From DATKUK01 sp035530655 (lineage in GTDB: Bacteria; Planctomycetota; Phycisphaerae; UBA1845; DATKUK01), in the NCBI GenBank assembly GCA_035530655.1, contig DATKUK010000063.1, positions 62,001 to 126,000 of the forward strand: 64,000 nt of DNA, given 5' to 3'. Shown in pieces: positions 61,269 through 64,000 of the stretch. Each line of letters begins with the position of its first letter. The first letter of the stretch is position 1. A program made the translations under genes and the position numbers. The notes under the pieces were generated by a model that was not told the DNA's origin, did no database searches, and saw only the letters and a list, made by a program, of their open reading frames with translations.

Positions 61269-62414
61269 ATGACCGGACGAGAGCGAATCCAAGCGGCCTT
61301 TCAGTTTCAGCCGACCGATCGCGTGCCGATCTTCGAGCAGACGGTCGCCAGCAAGGTGGCGTCGCAGGCGTTCGGTCGTTCGCTGGATATCGGCGGGGGC
61401 GATCTGCGCTGCAAAGAGGCTGTCGCCTCGCTTGCCGGCGAGCAGGCCCACCGCGAATTCGTCGCCAAGATGCTGGGCGACATCGCGTGGCTTTACCGGC
61501 AGATGGGTTTCGACATGATCCGCATGCCCTGGCGTGAGAAGCGCAAGCCCGCCAGAAAGATCGACGAGTCGACCTACTTCTTCGGCAGCGAGGACGGAGC
61601 CTGGTCGCTCGCGCGCTACAGCCTGGAGGCAGCGAGTTGGCACGAGGTGGACAATCATCTCAGACGCGGCGGGGGCGACGTGCTGGTGCCAGAGATTCGA
61701 TCGGCCGTCGAGTCGTTCGACGGCCCCAAGCCGCCATCCGACGACGAGCTGGCCGACTGGGACGAGCTGTGCCGACTGGCCGGCCCGGACCTGTGCAGGG
61801 CCTGCGGCTGCGGGGGCGTGGGCGTGCTGATGTACGAGCCGGCGTGGCTGGAGGCGATGATGCTCTATCCCGACCTTGTGGGTGAGTATTTGTCGCACCG
61901 TTGCGAGGAACAGCTTCTGGCCATCGAGGTGTATCATCAGCACGGGGCCGAGGTTTGCCTGGCCGGCGGCGATCTGGCGATGAACACGGGGCCGGCCTAC
62001 TCGCCCGCGATGTTTCGGCGCCTGGTGCTGCCACACCTGAAGCGGATCACCGCCAAATGTCACGAGCTGCAAATGCACTATATCTTTCGCACCGACGGCT
62101 GGACCTGGCCCATTGGCGACATGCTCTTCGAGGAGTCGGGCGTGGACGGCTACGGCGAGATCGACCGCCAGGCGGGCATGAAGCTGGATGAGCTGCGCGC
62201 GCGATTCGGGCGTCTGTGCCTGTTCGGCAACGTGGATTGCGCCGCCGCTCTGACCCGGGGCACGGTTGACGACGTTCGCCGCACGACCGAGCAGAACCTG
62301 GCCGAGACCGGCGGGATCGGTCACGTGCTCGGCAGCAGCAACAGCATCGTCTTCGAGACGCCGCCCGAAAACCTGCTGGCCATGTTCGAAACCGCCAGAA
62401 ACTGGCGCCGTTGA
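61269..62414 (+). CDS. Uroporphyrinogen decarboxylase-like (URO-D fold) protein
   Basis: A 381-residue TIM-barrel protein of the URO-D/methyltransferase superfamily. It starts MTGRERIQAAFQFQPTDRVPIFEQTV, the common opening of these proteins, and has YRQMGFDMIRMPW, LCRACGCGGVGVLMYEPAWLEAMMLYPDLVGEYL, YHQHGAEVCLAGGDLAMNTGPAYSP and FRTDGWTWPIGDM. The motifs for true haem synthesis (PVWxMRQAGR) are not present, so it is more likely a corrinoid or methyl-transfer relative. An AAGAGG precedes the ATG. It forms an apparent unit with the Gfo/Idh gene that follows 51 bases later. Confidence 0.88.
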   Translation: MTGRERIQAAFQFQPTDRVPIFEQTVASKVASQAFGRSLDIGGGDLRCKEAVASLAGEQAHREFVAKMLGDIAWLYRQMGFDMIRMPWREKRKPARKIDESTYFFGSEDGAWSLARYSLEAASWHEVDNHLRRGGGDVLVPEIRSAVESFDGPKPPSDDELADWDELCRLAGPDLCRACGCGGVGVLMYEPAWLEAMMLYPDLVGEYLSHRCEEQLLAIEVYHQHGAEVCLAGGDLAMNTGPAYSPAMFRRLVLPHLKRITAKCHELQMHYIFRTDGWTWPIGDMLFEESGVDGYGEIDRQAGMKLDELRARFGRLCLFGNVDCAAALTRGTVDDVRRTTEQNLAETGGIGHVLGSSNSIVFETPPENLLAMFETARNWRR

Positions 62415-62465
62415 CCCGGGCGGGCCTCGACGTAGCGCGGATTCGAGATCGAAGGGAGCTTGACC

Positions 62466-63458
62466 ATGATTCGTGTCGCTATCATCGGGTCGCGTGGGCA
62501 CATTAGCGAGGTCTTCGACGGCTGGCAGGCGGCAGGCGAGTGCGAGTTGGTGGGTATGGCAAGGGCCGATCGCTTCGACGACGTGAATCGATTCAGCAAT
62601 CAGCCGGCATGGGGCCCCACGACGCGTGCGTATGACGATTACCGCCAGATGCTCGACGAAACCAAACCCGATGTGGCGTGCGTGGCCATGCAGTACTACC
62701 GCAATGCTGAAGTCATCGTCGAGGCCGCCAGCCGAGGCATCCATGTCATCGCCGAGAAGCCGGTGGCTACGACGCTGGACGATCTGAAGCGGGTTCGGCA
62801 GGCCGTCGCCCGGCATAACGTCCGCCTGACCGCCCTGCTGGCCATGCGATTGGACCCGCGCATCCATGCCGCCCGCCAAGCGGTGGCCGAGGGTCTGATC
62901 GGCGAGCCAATTCTCGCCTTCGGACAGAAGTCGTACCGCTTCGGCACCCGCCCCGACTTCTTCAGGCGGCGAGACACCTACGGCGGCACGATTCCGTGGG
63001 TGGCCATTCACGCCATCGACTTCGTTCGATATTGCACGCAACAGGAGTATCGAAGCGTTCGTGCCCTGCACGCCAACAAGGCGCATCCGAGCTATCCCGG
63101 CTGCGAGGACGCTGGCGCCCTGCTGTTCGAGATGTCCAACGGCGGCCAGGCCGTTATCAGCTTCGACTACCTGCGACCCGCCGCCGCCCCGACGCACGGC
63201 GACGATCGACTCCGCATCGCCGGATCGCAGGGCGTGGTCGAGGTTCGCCTGGCCGACGGGCTCTGCCAGATCATCACGCACTCGGACGGCCCGCGCGAAT
63301 TGACGCGTCCGACCCCCGGGCAGTTCTTCGCGGATTTCGTCGGCGAGCTGCGCGGAGAAGGCCGGCATGTCGTCGGTCCGGACGAGGCGGTACGTGTCAC
63401 CGAGATCGCCCTGAAGGCACGCGAGGCGGCCGACACCGATCAGATCGTGCCGTTGTGA
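62466..63458 (+). CDS. Gfo/Idh/MocA-family oxidoreductase
   Basis: A 330-residue NAD(P)-dependent sugar dehydrogenase-like protein. The Rossmann part starts MIRVAIIGSRGHISEVFDGWQAAG, though GxGxxG is replaced by GSRGH, and continues with ARADRFDDVNRFS, CVAMQYYRNAEVIVEAASRGIHVIAEKPVATTLDDLKRV (EKP motif) and WVAIHAIDFVRYC in the second domain with His. The missing middle Gly may alter cofactor binding. It sits in a short operon after the URO-D-like gene and overlaps the last gene. The start ATG at 62466 was chosen over an upstream TTG. Confidence 0.9.
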   Translation: MIRVAIIGSRGHISEVFDGWQAAGECELVGMARADRFDDVNRFSNQPAWGPTTRAYDDYRQMLDETKPDVACVAMQYYRNAEVIVEAASRGIHVIAEKPVATTLDDLKRVRQAVARHNVRLTALLAMRLDPRIHAARQAVAEGLIGEPILAFGQKSYRFGTRPDFFRRRDTYGGTIPWVAIHAIDFVRYCTQQEYRSVRALHANKAHPSYPGCEDAGALLFEMSNGGQAVISFDYLRPAAAPTHGDDRLRIAGSQGVVEVRLADGLCQIITHSDGPRELTRPTPGQFFADFVGELRGEGRHVVGPDEAVRVTEIALKAREAADTDQIVPL

Positions 63459-63487
63459 TGCTTGGCGCACAGCCACCGGTGCGTGGA

Positions 63488-64000
63488 ATGGAGCAACGTA
63501 TTGTGGACCGAATCCCCGAACCGGAGGTAATGGACGGCGGCGACGAGGCCAAGGCTTACGAGCAGGCCGACTTTGCCGAGGTTAACGAGGCCTTCGTCGA
63601 ACGCATCGTCGAGTTGGGCGGACATCTCTCCCGCGCGTGTGTCGTCGACTTGGGCGCGGGCCCGGCCGACATTGCGGTTCGCCTGCTGCAACGTCGCCCC
63701 GACTGGCGCGTGACCGCGGTGGATGCGGCAGCCGCCATGTTTGCCCTGGCCCGGCAGCGCCTCGCCGGCGAGCCGCTGGGCGACAGGATCGACCTTGTGC
63801 TGGCCGACGCGAAGTCGCTGCCGTTCGACGACCACGCCTTCGACCTGGTGGTCTCCAACAGCATCATCCACCATCTCAACGAACCTGAATCGGTGTGGTT
63901 GGAGGTGAAGCGCGTCGCGCGGCCGGGCGCGGTCGTGCTCTTTCGCGACCTCTCGCGGCCCGACACGCCAAGTCGGGCTCGCCGGATCGTCGAGACGTAT
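63488..64000 (+). CDS. SAM-dependent class I methyltransferase, partial (C-terminus off the window)
   Basis: About 171 residues of a class I methyltransferase run off the end of the window. Motif I is CVVDLGAGPADIAVRLLQRRP, followed by VTAVDAAAAMFALARQRL, ADAKSLPFDDHAFDLVVSNSIIHHL and ARPGAVVLFRDLSRPDT. The start ATG at 63488 (MEQRIVDRIPEPEVMD) fits relatives; an earlier ATG at 63458 overlaps the preceding stop by one base. The substrate is unknown. Confidence 0.85.
   Translation, partial: MEQRIVDRIPEPEVMDGGDEAKAYEQADFAEVNEAFVERIVELGGHLSRACVVDLGAGPADIAVRLLQRRPDWRVTAVDAAAAMFALARQRLAGEPLGDRIDLVLADAKSLPFDDHAFDLVVSNSIIHHLNEPESVWLEVKRVARPGAVVLFRDLSRPDTPSRARRIVETY

Noticed and set aside
61155..63476. 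A 773-codon minus-strand open frame across the URO-D-like and oxidoreductase genes
   Set aside because: It is the antisense of two clear plus-strand genes and its composition (His/Val/Arg/Gly-rich, no motifs) is typical of GC-rich shadow frames.
1..64000. CRISPR array or Cas genes
   Set aside because: No regularly spaced direct repeats and no Cas-type motifs were noticed.

Overview
The window is a high-GC, densely packed bacterial chromosome segment. Its gene families suggest a Planctomycetota member, possibly Phycisphaerae-like. The evidence is the mix of genes: repeated Gfo/Idh/MocA oxidoreductases, TIM-barrel sugar isomerases, URO-D-like methyltransferases, secreted (alpha/alpha)6, DNRLRE, LamG and beta-helix proteins, ECF sigma/anti-sigma pairs, a formylglycine-generating-enzyme (FGE) fold fused to an NTPase, and a flagellin. 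No rRNA, CRISPR array or prophage was seen. The lineage is an inference from gene content.

Layout. 1-5.7 kb, minus strand: a cut heptose nucleotidyltransferase, aroA-aroC (shikimate pathway), two sugar isomerase/epimerase-like proteins and a YqeY/GatB-like protein. 5.9-10.9 kb: a monocistronic flagellin with a clear terminator, an EamA transporter, ligA and a small cupin. 11-17.6 kb, minus strand: a large secreted DNRLRE/FN3/GH-like protein, a LamG plus beta-helix protein, a HEAT-like membrane protein and an FHA protein. 17.9-21.1 kb: tRNA-Pro(GGG), a lipoprotein fragment, an IS5-type transposase remnant, an intact IS with 16-bp inverted repeats, and an AAA ATPase whose probable partner gene the IS cut off.

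21.3-33.1 kb: a GAF/sigma-54 activator, an ECF sigma factor with a membrane anti-sigma/pseudopilin-like hybrid, an oxidoreductase, an S9 peptidase, a TlpA-type protein, an orphan DNA methyltransferase with a small paralogue of its own C-terminal domain, rtcA, a rubrerythrin-like protein and an EEP-family protein. 33.2-44.9 kb: a FlgM-like protein, a lipoprotein amidase, an NrtR-type Nudix regulator with a palindromic operator followed by nadA, hydrolases, a cupin, coaE, rho and thiD. 45-50.8 kb: a secreted EEP-family protein, a GH4 glycosidase, a second ECF sigma/anti-sigma pair and a nitrilase-family amidase.

51.2-54.6 kb holds the most striking gene. It is one long protein joining a calcineurin-type metallophosphoesterase, a NACHT (STAND) NTPase and a C-terminal FGE/C-type-lectin fold. 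The last about 28 residues have the codon pattern expected of a diversity-generating-retroelement variable region, and a short hairpin lies just downstream. No reverse transcriptase or template repeat is visible in the window. The rest (54.8-64 kb) is a MacAB-like export operon on the minus strand, then a plus-strand run of a GH39-like glycosidase, a DJ-1/PfpI protein, a URO-D-like protein, an oxidoreductase and a methyltransferase cut by the window edge.

Taken together the segment mixes housekeeping genes (aroA, aroC, ligA, coaE, rho, thiD, nadA) with saccharide-catabolism genes and two candidate conflict/defence loci, the ATPase next to the IS and the phosphoesterase-NACHT-FGE protein.
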